Below, in pieces: positions 1-10,096 of a stretch of 39,434 nt of DNA; positions within the stretch are counted from its first letter, which is position 1; the number at the start of each line of letters is the position of its first letter. The translations under genes were made by a program, and so were the position numbers. Location of the stretch: the NCBI GenBank assembly GCA_003427395.1, contig BFEA01000084.1:436026-475459 (forward strand), given 5' to 3'. Below the pieces are notes generated by a model, which was given only the letters and a program-made list of their open reading frames with translations, did no database searches and had not been told where the DNA came from. The DNA comes from Chara braunii (taxonomy: Eukaryota > Streptophyta > Charophyceae > Charales > Characeae).

Positions 1-172
1 CGAACCACTTTCTGTAGCGCGTGACTTTCTGCGCAGCTACTTTAAGGGGTCCTAAGTTGGGAAGGTTGGGCCAATTACGGGAGATCGGGATCGGTGGGAA
101 ATTGCGCCAGTGTCCTTGCTTTTTCGTCTTTTTCGTCGCTTCTTTTCGAATGGCCGGGTTCGGAGCCGGTGT
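1..172 (+). mobile_element. Left LTR, first block (Ty3/Gypsy element)
   Basis: Bases 1-172 align with about 15567-15738 with few differences, for example the shared stretch around the words ggggtcctaagttgggaagg. The match starts at the first base of the window, so the true LTR start lies upstream and cannot be seen. Similarity stops abruptly near 172 and resumes at 4763. The strand is set by the gag-pol order downstream. Confidence 0.8.
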
Positions 173-1170
173 CAGGCGGCCACAAGGGATGGGCCGCCTT
201 AAATCCGCAGCTTTGGGACTTAGGCTCAAAAACAAGTCCGAGTTTTGGTGGTACTCTGGTTTGACCTGGCAACGAAAATTAGGGGAACTCAGGGCACCCC
301 TGATTTTGGGCGCACTGAACCTTACGAGTAACCCTCAAAGATGGCAAAATGGGTAGCCGCTCCTGGCATATCTAGGGACCGTCATTTCGGCCCGTTCCGA
401 GGCTAGGCCTCGAATGGCCGGCCGCAAAGGGGCATCACAGGGACTAACCCCGCTGCGACTTTTTTTTGCAGCCGCGTATGATCGGGGTCAAAATAGCGCC
501 TCAAATTTTTGCCATTTTTGGTACCTAAATTAAAGTTGGGAGAAAAGATTGGGAACAGTAGGTGGGAAGAGAAAAACGTAATATTCCTTAATTTCCTTGT
601 TTTACGCGGCATTTGAATCTTGGGGAAAATACCCCGTTATTTTATGTTTTCCGACAATGGAATCGAAAACAAAGGAAAAGATTAAAAATGATAAAGGAGA
701 AAAGAAACAAAGAATTGCAATAATTTAATTAAGATTCCCTCGGAATTTACTTTTGGAAAGTTTACGGTTATTTTACTGTATCAGATAATAAAATTAAGAA
801 AGAGGTGGAATGATTAGAAATGATGGAACAAACAGGAACTAATGATTATTCGATGTCGGGCCTGATTTTGCTTGGATTACCCACAGTGAGCTCCGGACCC
901 AGATTTGATCACATTCTCTGAACTCTAGTTTTTTTACTATCCCCCGAGGAACGAGGTTTTCCGTGTCGCCTTCCCGACTTATCTGATTACTAACCTCACT
1001 GAGTCAGTCCGTGGTCGCATGGACGGCGTGGGTGGTGTTACCTTGGGCTGACAGTATGGTATTTGGCTTGGTACGGATACGTGGCTCGGAGAGATTCGGT
1101 ATTGTTACGGACTGGCTACATCCTACGGTATCCGGCGTGTATCTGGTTCGGTATGGGCTCGGCGTCAGTT

Positions 1171-1540
1171 TATTTTCAGGTTTGCGGCCACTGCAGTGAT
1201 TTATTTTCAGGTTCGGAACCTTAACGGCAGGTTACTTCGGGCTCGGAACCACTAAGACAGTCTGTTTCAGGTTCGGGACATCACGGCGACTTATTTTCAG
1301 GTCTGGGACCACTACCGCAGCTCATTTCAGGTTTGGAGTCACCGCCGTGATTTATTTCAAGGTTCGGGGCCTTGGCGGCCTCTTGTTTTCGAGTCCGGAC
1401 CATTCCGACATTTGTATCAGGTTCGGAACCATCACCGTGGGTCGTTTTCAGATCCGGAATCATCACGGATATTTATTTCAGGTTCGGTGTGAGCCTGACA
1501 TTTGTGCGTTTCAGGTCTATTACTGGTTCGGCATCACCGT
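1171..1540. repeat. Degenerate ~30-bp minisatellite, about 12 copies
   Basis: Successive units begin with variants of ttattttcaggttcgg followed by accatcacggcga, near 1171, 1201, 1232, 1262, 1290, 1321, 1351, 1382, 1412, 1443, 1471 and 1502. Spacing is 28-31 bp. Units differ at many positions, so the array is old. Looser cousins of the GGTTCGGTA word continue to about 1900. Confidence 0.75.
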
Positions 1541-3409
1541 GGAACACGCCACAACTTTATTCTTCGGTCCACTATAGGTTCGCCATTGCCGTTACGGTTG
1601 TCCCAGACGGTTTGGTGTTGGTGCAACTCTGAGAGATTACTTCAGGTCCGACGTTGGTCCGGTGCGGGCAGCTGTGGTTCGGTACTGCCCTCGAGCTGCG
1701 CCATTGTACGGTATTCGACATACTTCGCCTGGTAGGAGCTACTCGGGTTCTGCCCGGGCACGATGCTCTGGTTCGGATGGACGTTCGGTCCTATCATGCT
1801 ACATTGCAAGGCATTCGACATATCTGAGGATCGAGTAAGATTCGGCACAGGTACAGTGACAATTTGGTATTCCACGATATTGACATACAGGTTCGAGCAT
1901 GTACGGCATGGCAGCCTAATACGGTAACCTTCTTTGTTTCGGTACGCTCGCTGAATCGGCCACGGGGGATGGATTATCCGGCCACAGCGAGTGGGCGCCG
2001 TTGTTACCTGAGATTCTGAAATTTGGCTGAAGCTCTATCCACTGAGGCGGATTCGTTGGTACCCCAGCCTGGTGCGGGTACTCCTGGGGGTCCTTTGAAT
2101 GAGCTGGTACCGTCACTATAGCGGGGTTGTAAGCCCTGGTTCCCGTGGAGGCTGCGGTTTTGCACTGGAGTCGACGTATAGCCAAGCCTGTTAACGGACG
2201 GGGTCCGGTCCCCTCGGTCTGTCGTGGCGCGTGACGAGAGAAACGGTCTGCATATAGCCAGACCAGCGGACAGAAAGGGGGGAGGATGTGCAAGGTGTAC
2301 GCCGTCGGGAGAAGCGGTTACAGAGGCGATCAGGGGAATTTAGGAAATACATGCAAGGTGTGCACAGCGCCGTGACAGTTGACCTCGAAGGTGTGACACA
2401 GAGCGAGAAGAAGGGAGCACAGGCAGTTGAGCCAGCCGTATGCCACCATCACCAGTACGATTGCCGGGATAGGGTGGACTCGGCGGAGACATGAGACCGT
2501 TCGGAGTGCTCTAGGTGTGCCCACCGTACCTTCAGCAGACGGGCCAAAAGGGGACTCGAGCGAGCGCGTGCGCGACCCCGTGAGCGTGCCCATGTAAGGG
2601 CTTGCGCTCAGTGACTGCATGCGCCCGTGAGGGAGGCGAACGGAAGAGATGGCTTTGGAGTTCGTCTGTTGAGCGCGGGGGCCGTCAGTATGGAAGGATG
2701 GTGTGAGCCGAGGCGACCACGCAAGAGAGGGTGTGGGAGTACTCACAAGGTATGACCAAAGAGCGGAGGGGAACGACAAGAGACGAACTTCGGATAAAAG
2801 CCACAGAGGAGAAGCAACCGCCGGGCGCCTCACGCGTCAAACCTTGCCCCACTCACGGTAAGTGGCCGACCCCAAAATTGGGCGAGTGCGTTAAGGGGGA
2901 AGAGCTCTGGGTGGCGGAGAAGTGAAGGGAGAAGTCGATTGGGGTGGGGGTGAGGTTGAGGATTCGTGGGGAGAGAGTGAAAGAAAGGGCGGGAGTTTGC
3001 GCTATTTCTGTGTTCGATCTCACGTTCATCCTCCGTCCCCTTTTCTCATCACCGCAGACGAACTCAGCGACCCAGCCTAAACCCATGCTTGTAATTGGCT
3101 AATATCAGTGATGGGTTCTGCAAGCTCAGGGCGGTCTGGCAATTGTATAATTGGAAACGAGCTCTGTTGATTCCCGCTTGTGATTGGAAACAGGGTCACT
3201 TTGACGAGCACGCGTATTGAGCATGTGGCCCGAGCGAGGAATAGACTGGAGCTCCGAAAAGACTCGCACACGGCTGGCATCTGGTCGGTTTTTAAGTACT
3301 AAGTCTGAAGTAACCCCAAGGGGCACGGAGACTGAAGAGAGGGGAAAATACGAGGAGCTCGAGGGAGGATAAAACTACGGGCGAGAACAGGACAAGCAAC
3401 ACACGCACA

Positions 3410-4290
3410 GTGAGAGGGAGAGAGAGAAGGTGGAGCAGGGAGAAGCAGAGCAGGGGTAGAAGAGGAAGGAAACAGTGCGGTTATAGCAGCCAGAGGTAGT
3501 TCAGACTTGGACAGACACTATTCACGTGGGTGGTAAGCAGTGTTTGCGAATAACGTCTTCCCTGTTGCTTGTGATCTTGCGAATTTGGGTAGCCCGTGTT
3601 CAGGTTGACGAAAGTTCATGTGATTGCTTTGATGACACGGTCTCGCTCTATCAATCCCGACCTCCGAGGAAACAACTGATGACGGTTCTACTTTGCCCCC
3701 ATTCTTTAATACATTTATCGCGCATCCCTTTTCTGACGCGTTTTGTTCTTTTTATTAATTCTCTCATATTTGCTCTACACTTTGAAGCATGCTCAGCAGT
3801 GGGGCTTATCACAAAGCGTCATGAGCGAATGAAAGTGCCACCTTGTCCGGTCAACGAGCTTGCATAACTTGGCCCATAGCCCTTCTCTGAATCAGCTAAT
3901 TTTCGAAAGATGCGGCGTCAGAAGTTACCAACGTGATCAGAGTCGTTGCTCATTGTGCAAGGTCTCCGCGACCGTTAACATTTGTGGAGCGAAAAATACA
4001 AAGGGCTTTATCAGCATCTACTGTTGGTTGGGGTGTGAAAAACTGAGTCTGCGCGTTGCAGCTCGCAGTTGTGTGTGAGTGCCAACGCGGGGAGCGCTGC
4101 ACATACAGGGAGTCGAGAAGAGAGAGAAACAGGGAAAAGAGAGAGAAAGGGCAACGAAGGGAGAAAGGGGGAACATAGGGAGAGAGAGAGGAGTAGGGAG
4201 AACAACGGTGCCGAGCAGGGGGAGAGACTGAACCGCTAGAGCGGGAGTGACAAAGGGAGAGTGGGTAAAAGGGAAAGAAGAGTGCGGGGG
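3410..4290. repeat. Purine-rich (GA) tracts around a gene-free stretch
   Basis: Bases 3410-3480 and 4110-4290 are strongly purine-biased on the + strand (runs of gagagagaa and agggagaga). The 600 bases between show no repeat or coding pattern that I can recognise. Short ORFs here are not convincing. Confidence 0.5.
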
Positions 4291-4356
4291 AAATATCCAA
4301 AGTCGACTATGTCAGTGCCGTGTACGTCTCTGCTTGCCGGTTTGGTTTTGAACCGT

Positions 4357-4558
4357 GCGGTGTGAACTTGCAGACTTGCGAGCTGATTGCGAATACCCGC
4401 CGCAGTGTGAGCTTGCGAATTGTTGGTTAAAGTTTCGAATCTGCTGTCATGTGAGCTTGCCTGTGATTTTATTAACTTCTGAAATTTGTAGCAGCGTTAG
4501 TTTTCCGATCGATTGGCTAACGTATAAAATTTGTCGCAGTATGAGCTAGTCATTAGAC
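4357..4558. repeat. 45-bp tandem repeat, about 4.5 units
   Basis: Units start near 4357, 4402, 4447, 4492 and 4536, each opening with a variant of gcagtgtgagcttgc. Because 45 is divisible by three, one frame reads as a 15-residue periodic peptide (CELAD, CELAN, VSLPV, VSFPI at each unit start). The flanks do not suggest a gene, so I treat the periodicity as a by-product of the DNA repeat. Confidence 0.7.
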
Positions 4559-5234
4559 GGTCTGACTCTTGAAAGTGGCTGTTGTACAGGCTAGCTAACC
4601 AATTGAATAATTTTTGAAAATTGCAGCTGCGCGAACTCGCGGGGGAACCAGAAACAAGGAGAGTAGAAACAGGGAACATAAGTGCACGCTCAAACGACAA
4701 ACTTTGTTGGTCGTCGAGGACCTCGGAAGCGGGCGCGGCGTGTGACAAACGTCGTTGCCCTTGCGCGTGATTGATAAATGTTGACGTCGTTTCTTTTGTT
4801 TCGGTTCCAAACTTTAGGGCGCGGACATCGCGCAGGAATTTGCTTCGTTCTTTTTGAATTTTTCTTTTAGATCTTTTTCAAATTTTGTCGAGCCCCGCTG
4901 GCTTTCAGAATTTCGGACTTTTCTTCCGAAATTTGTGTTTTTTGCTTCTTCGGATTAGACAGGAATTTAGGAATTTCGTAATTAGGATTTTCCTTGCCGC
5001 GCGGCGCTTTTAATCTACGCACTTCTTCATGCGGCTGCAACGGAACTCTGATTAGTAGGCGCCTTTAATCGTGTGTGTAACTGTAATTTTGGGCGGGCGC
5101 CATCGTAACTGTATCTTTCTTCTTGCGCTTCGCCTTTCCCGCCCGCAATCAGGTCATGCAGACGTAGGCAATCCCTCCTCCCTTGTCCCTCCTAAGTCTT
5201 TGTAATTCCGTGTTTTTCGCGCATGCATGCACGC

Positions 5235-5240
5235 TATAAA
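5235..5240 (+). promoter_or_regulatory. TATA box of left LTR
   Basis: TATAAA lies just after a GCATGCATGC palindrome and is kept in the right LTR at 16353-16358. About 95 bp downstream both copies keep agaggtgagtag, which fits a 5' splice-donor consensus (AG then GTGAGT). That donor is a suggestion only. Confidence 0.5.
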
Positions 5241-6359
5241 TTTCGGTTGCGCGATTAGTTAACTGTCTTAACCAGCTGTTGGAAGCTCGGGGTTGCGCGA
5301 TCAGAGAGGGTTGGCACACGAGCGAAGTAAGAGGTGAGTAGAGCAGGAGTCGGGCGACGTGGCGAGCTGGTGCCAAACGCGCGGGGTTGACGCGGGCCAC
5401 GACGGACTGTGGGCGCGGGCGAACCTGACGGGTGCGGGAGGATTAAGCGGGGTGACGGCTTCGTGGGTGGGTGCGCAACGACGGACAGTCTGCATCAGAG
5501 ATAGAGAGAGAGAGGAAGAGGGAGCTGAGGTTGATGGACACGGTTTTGCTGTTTTTTTTTTTTTTTCTCCCTCCTGTCTCGTGTACATAAATTTTGATTT
5601 CGGCTTCGAGCAGTTTGCCCGTTTTTCAATTGCTCGGAATTTGGATTTGGATTTTTGCTCGCACTTATCTTTGTGATTCTATCTTAGATGTGTTGTGCGC
5701 ACGTTGCTGAATGAATGAACGTATGGATGCAATGTTTTCTGTCGGAATCTTTGCCTTTGCTTTTTTATTGGTGCACTCGTAAGTAGGATAAGAGTTTTTT
5801 TTTGCGCAATCGGCCATTCTGCTCTCGTTTTTGTTGATATCTTGCTTGGGCTGTTGTGACTCAGCAACTGCGGGATATTGTCTGATCGAACGTGTCAATT
5901 CTGTATACGCTGAACGAATGGATGTATGGATGCCATGTTTGGTTGTTTATCTTTTGCTGGATCCTTGCCTTTGCCTTCGATTATTCCATTCGATGCATTC
6001 ATGAGTAGGAGAGGGATTTTGCGCAATCAGTAATCATGTTCTCATTTCGTTTGTCTTTTGATTGAGCTATTGTGGTTGTCACATCCCGCATGCTTAAAAC
6101 GGCACGGAGCGATTAGACAATTGGACGTCAAACTTAGCGAACACCGCACGAGGAAAGGTGCAAACGCGATCCCTGCGTCTATTTGAAGGGCCCGTCGACT
6201 ACCGAAACACTGCCTGATTGGACGCGGCCACCCAGGGTCCGCGACGGTACAGTCGTCCCGCACGAGCACACATAAGCCCGACGTACTTCGCGTGCTCGCG
6301 TGCGGCGATTGCAACTGTCACGAACCCGCCCTCAAAGCCTCTCGTAGCTCTGCGATGCC

Positions 6360-6854
6360 ATGATGACACGATCCTGGAATTTTGACTCATCATACGACCC
6401 GGATTACTTCACCCCTTGGATAAACGAACTCCTCCGACAGAGATACCCCTGCCTAACCGAGAACCGACTATGTCCTCGGGAATTCCACTGCGCCACCGCT
6501 AGCGACCCCCGGTGCTCTGATTTCCCCTCTCCGGACCATACCTACTACTTCATCCATCCCAGATTTGTCGTTATTACCACAAGTTTCCCTCCCTTTCGCA
6601 TCCTCCTTCTGTACCACCAACTAAGCATCGTCCCGTGGCCGGCCATAGCCCCATACTGTCCCAGTACGCCCTGCGGAAACTGCCGACGATTCGGCGATCG
6701 GAGGACCCCGGAATCCCGGAGGCCCAACCCAAAAGCGCGACAACCGGCGCCACGTGGCAACCCCCGACAGCCGGAATCCTCGGAACCCCATCCACCCCGA
6801 AGGGACCCTCCCGCAAACCGCCGTCCCAGAAACCAATGGCTCGCTCGACCCTGA
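6360..6854 (+). CDS. Possible LTR-embedded ORF (164 codons)
   Basis: An ORF inside the left LTR begins MMTRSWNFDSSYDPDY, has a Cys/His-bearing middle (CPREFHCATASDPRCSDF) and ends in a Pro/Arg-rich tail (RRDPPANRRPRNQW). In the right LTR the same frame stays open from about 17530 to the matching TGA, but its start is cut off by a one-base length change near 17522. Differences between the two copies are mostly amino-acid changing, which argues against selection on a protein. The opposite strand is also open in both copies (6545-6994 and 17651-18127), so base composition alone may explain it. No family recognised. Confidence 0.25.
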   Translation: MMTRSWNFDSSYDPDYFTPWINELLRQRYPCLTENRLCPREFHCATASDPRCSDFPSPDHTYYFIHPRFVVITTSFPPFRILLLYHQLSIVPWPAIAPYCPSTPCGNCRRFGDRRTPESRRPNPKARQPAPRGNPRQPESSEPHPPRRDPPANRRPRNQWLARP

Positions 6855-7058
6855 GCAACCCACGCGTACCATCTGCTTAATAACCAGAGGCGATCCGCCT
6901 TCTCCGCCAAATTGCACTCGTGCCCCCAAAAACCCTGCCACAGGAGATCTCTGTTCTGACCTAGGACTCCACTTTCCCCAAAAATCATTGGCACACCCCT
7001 TTTCGCACTTCCAGGCCCACATCCTACTCCGATCAGGAAGCCGCGCTGGGCGTGAGGT

Positions 7059-7071
7059 TGGTATCGGAGCC
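7059..7071 (+). promoter_or_regulatory. Primer binding site, tRNA-iMet type
   Basis: tggtatcggagcc lies directly after the left LTR. It differs at one base from TGGTATCAGAGC, the common primer binding site complementary to initiator tRNA-Met in many LTR retrotransposons. Its position at the exact end of LTR similarity supports the call and fixes the LTR boundary. Confidence 0.75.
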
Positions 7072-7299
7072 CGACACGTGGCCGGGTTTTAGGGTTAATA
7101 GCACAACTTATTGGGCGATCTGGCTAACCGAGGGCGACCTCGGCCCCAAAATGCGCATTGACACGACCCCATCGTCACCAGAAGCAGATCAGCTAATTGA
7201 CGGGCAGCCAACATGGCTGCTAATGTACCGAACCCGAATCCGCAGCAGAATGGTAACCAACCAAATCCTAATTAACCCGCCCCACGAGCACGGGCTCCC

Positions 7300-7864
7300 A
7301 TGACGCCACCTGATCTCTATCTATTTGATCCTGCGCACCACCTAGCAAGAGCATGGTTGGCCACGCTCTGAGCACAACAGTATGACGATAATGAAGCTCA
7401 GGTAAACATCCCCACTCGATTAGGAGGAGACGCTCACCACTGGTTTAGTACCTATGTATGGGTAGATCTTTTGACCTTTGAATGAGACTTTTTGAATCGG
7501 TTTGATTACGTCCACCCAGAGCAAGCACTTTACAGTGATCAAGGACCGAGTGCAAAAACCTCTCGAATCCGTTGCCGAGTATCGAAACCGGTTCTACCGA
7601 ATGTTTGTGAAAACTGAGCGAGGTGAGCAAGTAGGGAGAGACCTGTTCATAGACGGACTCTGCAGCCGAACAATAAGGGCGAAGCTGCGAAAGTAGTTTT
7701 CCCCCATCAATCATACACTGCAGCAAATCATGGCCGCTGCAGAAGAAATGGAACAGAAGTTCGCGGCGAACTTCCGGGAAGGAGAAGACTATTCAAGGGA
7801 AGGAGATTCGTCCGAACTCGCAAGGGCAAAAGCCGAACTGGCTGCACTGCAAAACGAGTTCTAA
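7300..7864 (+). pseudogene. gag: Gag, N-terminal and capsid part, broken
   Basis: Reading from ATG 7300 gives a peptide typical of Gypsy gag capsid: a GGDAHHWF-type region, then FLNRFDYVHP, then, after a frame change near 7510-7525, DRVQKPLESVAEYRNRF. Upstream 7059-7299 is leader. In-frame stops lie at 7369 and 7483 (first frame) and at 7694 and 7862 (second frame); the last directly precedes the 742-codon ORF, so gag once read on into it. Capsid multimerises into the virus-like particle that packages the element RNA. Several stops could derive from Gln, Arg or Trp codons by one transition. Confidence 0.75.
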
Positions 7865-7867
7865 AAC

Positions 7868-10096
7868 ATGGGGTTTGTGTCGGGTCCTGTCACCTACATA
7901 GAACAGATAGCCCCTAAACGACCGATTCCAAGTGAGATCCCGAGTGTCCCTGTTCTGGTGATGCCAACACCTGTACGAACGGCACCCCCGCCCCTAATCG
8001 AGACTCCCGTACGATCGAATGAATCAGCTGCCATATTTGAACTGACCAAAACATTGATTAGTCTAATCCAGGAAAGCAAAAAGGAACAACGAGAGCACAA
8101 CGCTCGGTTGGAAGCCATGATGAGAAACATGCGGCCCATCGCAGTACGCGCCCCTCCAATCCAACAAGGGCTGGCCCCGGCGCCTGCTCTCGGGGGGGCT
8201 GCAAACAATCTGAATGTATGTTATGCATGCCATCAGCCAGGACATCTAGCCAGTGACTGCCCCCACCGCCCCCCGCAACAGCGGATCGGGGTCGCACCAG
8301 TGGCAGCGGCCCCCGTCGCTAACGGACCAGGGAGGGTAGGAGCTCTCATGGAAGAGATGGAAGGTGTGGGAAGTGCGCTAGCGACCACGGAAGAAGTTGC
8401 CGAGCTTATTCCGTTAGATCAGTATGTATCGCTGGGCTATCCCGGACTCGGAATGATCGGAGTGATCAGACGGGCACCAGAACAGAAAGAAGTGGCGGAG
8501 TGGCGACCCTCTCCAGGAGAAATGGAGTTGGGAGGACCCACCTTCATCACTGGGGAAATATACGTACTGAACATCGTCCAAACCTTGGATCATCGGATTC
8601 CACTTCCGATCGGCCATCTGCTCTCGATCTCTAAACAGGCTAATGAGCGGATGCTACAGCACTGTAAGGCAAACCGAAAACGATTCGCCCTCACGGGCCT
8701 CACCCGAACCACGAACGTAAAAGCCAAAAGTCCCATGCAAGAAGAAAACACAGCTGGCACGTCAGATCCAATACGGGTAGGACTAATACAGAAAGACGAT
8801 CATTTCCTACGGAATAAAACCATCCCCTGCAAATCTGCGGAATGCGACATCGAAATCTGGGGGATTCCGTACAGTGCAATCATCGACTCGAGAGCCGCTG
8901 TTTTGGCTATCTCGCTGAGGGTGGTTGAGAGGGCAGGTAGGAAAAACGATCTGATCATGCTTGTTGAAAAAGATCAGCTCGTCTCGGCGGACAAAGAAAA
9001 GATTAAGACCGTGGGAAGAATGACCAATGTCGTCTTCCGATTAGGAAAGGTGTACGCATTGGGAGATGTTGTGGTACTAGACGTAAATACCTACGATGTT
9101 CTTTTCGGACTTCCCGCTCTCGTGGCATTACGAGCGAGCCTGGAGTTCGAACGACGATCGATTATGCTCCGAAATACGGGAGGAAAACCTTATGCTGTAC
9201 CTATGAGGTTAACCCTTCGTACTACCACAAATGCGGTCTCACAGGTCTCTCTGATGTTAGCAGGAACTCTCCATATGATCTTCTGGGAAGAGTCCGCAGA
9301 CGGCGAGTCATCAACGAATGATGCAGACAGCAGTGATGAGGAAGATCCGGAAATCTCAAAGCTAGCACGACAGCGTGTTTACTACCCGCCACCTAGAACG
9401 ATAGCAAGAACGAAACATCTTACCAGTCGGAACATTCAAAGGACCAAGGCGATGTACTTGGGTGAACCCCCCGTACAGATTTCAAGAATGGTCGATTCCT
9501 TGGAACCCCCTCAAACCTTGTACGAAGGAATCACCCCTCTAATCGCCCGGTACAGTGACAAAAAGCATTACTGTGATATTACGGATCTACCGAAGTCCCT
9601 ATTAGCATCCGCCAAAGAAGTACGGTTGCTACGCTTGGGGGCAGAAGCCAGTTCTCTGGAACCCCCTGGGTGTCTCGAGGCCGAATCAGACGAACTCGGA
9701 ATAAAGATCGCGACTAAAACGATGCCATGGCAAGATATCCGTGATTGGATCACCCCGGAAGGACATGTGACCATCCGGGAGGAAGACGCCCAGATGATGG
9801 CCACGGTGTTTTCCAGGCGATCGGATCATTCGTTCATCTCTGTGCCACCACCCGACGTGGTGAAACAGGCACGCACGAGGCAAGTTGACGTACGAATCTG
9901 GGATCAACTTTTTGAATTGCACGTTCCGCAGTATGTGCTTGATGAGATTCATCGGGTGATCGCGGATATTCTGACGGAATATCAGGGAGCGATTAGCGTA
10001 ACAGACACTGACATTGGCTTCTCGTTAGTTATTCAACACGAATTCAGACGGGAAATCATTCCCCAATCCACTGCAAGCCCTACCGATACTCCCTGA
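7868..10096 (+). CDS. gag-pol: Gag nucleocapsid, protease and RT leader of Gypsy polyprotein (742 codons)
   Basis: This is the longest convincing ORF of the window, a fragment of a Gag-Pol polyprotein. Residues 118-131 form a CCHC zinc knuckle (CYACHQPGHLASDC, spacing C-x2-C-x4-H-x4-C) that binds RNA in nucleocapsid. Residues about 335-415 look like a retropepsin: hydrophobic residues then D340-S-R342 where the active site should read D-S/T-G, and a later YDVLFG that matches the usual DVLLG strand. The Gly-to-Arg change (codon aga, one transition from gga) should abolish activity. Residues about 455-480 are acidic and Ser-rich. The end (VLDEIHRVIADILTEYQG) resembles the region just before RT. 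The frame breaks near 10055-10062 and RT continues in another frame. The ATG is internal; translation surely began upstream in gag. Confidence 0.85.
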   Translation: MGFVSGPVTYIEQIAPKRPIPSEIPSVPVLVMPTPVRTAPPPLIETPVRSNESAAIFELTKTLISLIQESKKEQREHNARLEAMMRNMRPIAVRAPPIQQGLAPAPALGGAANNLNVCYACHQPGHLASDCPHRPPQQRIGVAPVAAAPVANGPGRVGALMEEMEGVGSALATTEEVAELIPLDQYVSLGYPGLGMIGVIRRAPEQKEVAEWRPSPGEMELGGPTFITGEIYVLNIVQTLDHRIPLPIGHLLSISKQANERMLQHCKANRKRFALTGLTRTTNVKAKSPMQEENTAGTSDPIRVGLIQKDDHFLRNKTIPCKSAECDIEIWGIPYSAIIDSRAAVLAISLRVVERAGRKNDLIMLVEKDQLVSADKEKIKTVGRMTNVVFRLGKVYALGDVVVLDVNTYDVLFGLPALVALRASLEFERRSIMLRNTGGKPYAVPMRLTLRTTTNAVSQVSLMLAGTLHMIFWEESADGESSTNDADSSDEEDPEISKLARQRVYYPPPRTIARTKHLTSRNIQRTKAMYLGEPPVQISRMVDSLEPPQTLYEGITPLIARYSDKKHYCDITDLPKSLLASAKEVRLLRLGAEASSLEPPGCLEAESDELGIKIATKTMPWQDIRDWITPEGHVTIREEDAQMMATVFSRRSDHSFISVPPPDVVKQARTRQVDVRIWDQLFELHVPQYVLDEIHRVIADILTEYQGAISVTDTDIGFSLVIQHEFRREIIPQSTASPTDTP

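Larger units (their letters stand above)
173..4762. other. 4.6-kb segment present only in the left LTR; no recognisable gene
   Basis: At the matching place the right LTR has only about 60 unrelated bases (roughly 15739-15792). The segment has no ORF longer than about 170 codons and none resembling a protein I know. It holds a degenerate 30-bp tandem array (1171-1540), a 45-bp tandem array (4357-4558) and purine-rich GA tracts (about 3410-3480 and 4110-4290). No clear target-site duplication flanks it. It may be an insertion into this LTR, or original LTR sequence deleted from the right copy. Confidence 0.6.
4763..7058 (+). mobile_element. Left LTR, main block
   Basis: This block aligns with about 15790-18163. 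I counted 12 differences in 246 aligned bases (6635-6880 against 17741-17986), about 5%. Two larger indels separate the copies: the right copy has about 90 extra bases near 16175-16265, and the left copy has about 35 extra bases near 5420-5455. The end is set by the primer binding site at 7059. With the first block this gives an LTR of at least 2.5 kb excluding the 4.6-kb segment, long for a Gypsy element. The canonical terminal CA is not evident. Confidence 0.85.

Noticed and set aside
6545-7022. Antisense ORFs in the LTR (also 17651-18127)
   Set aside because: Open in both LTR copies, but overlapping open frames on both strands point to GC-rich composition. No domain seen.
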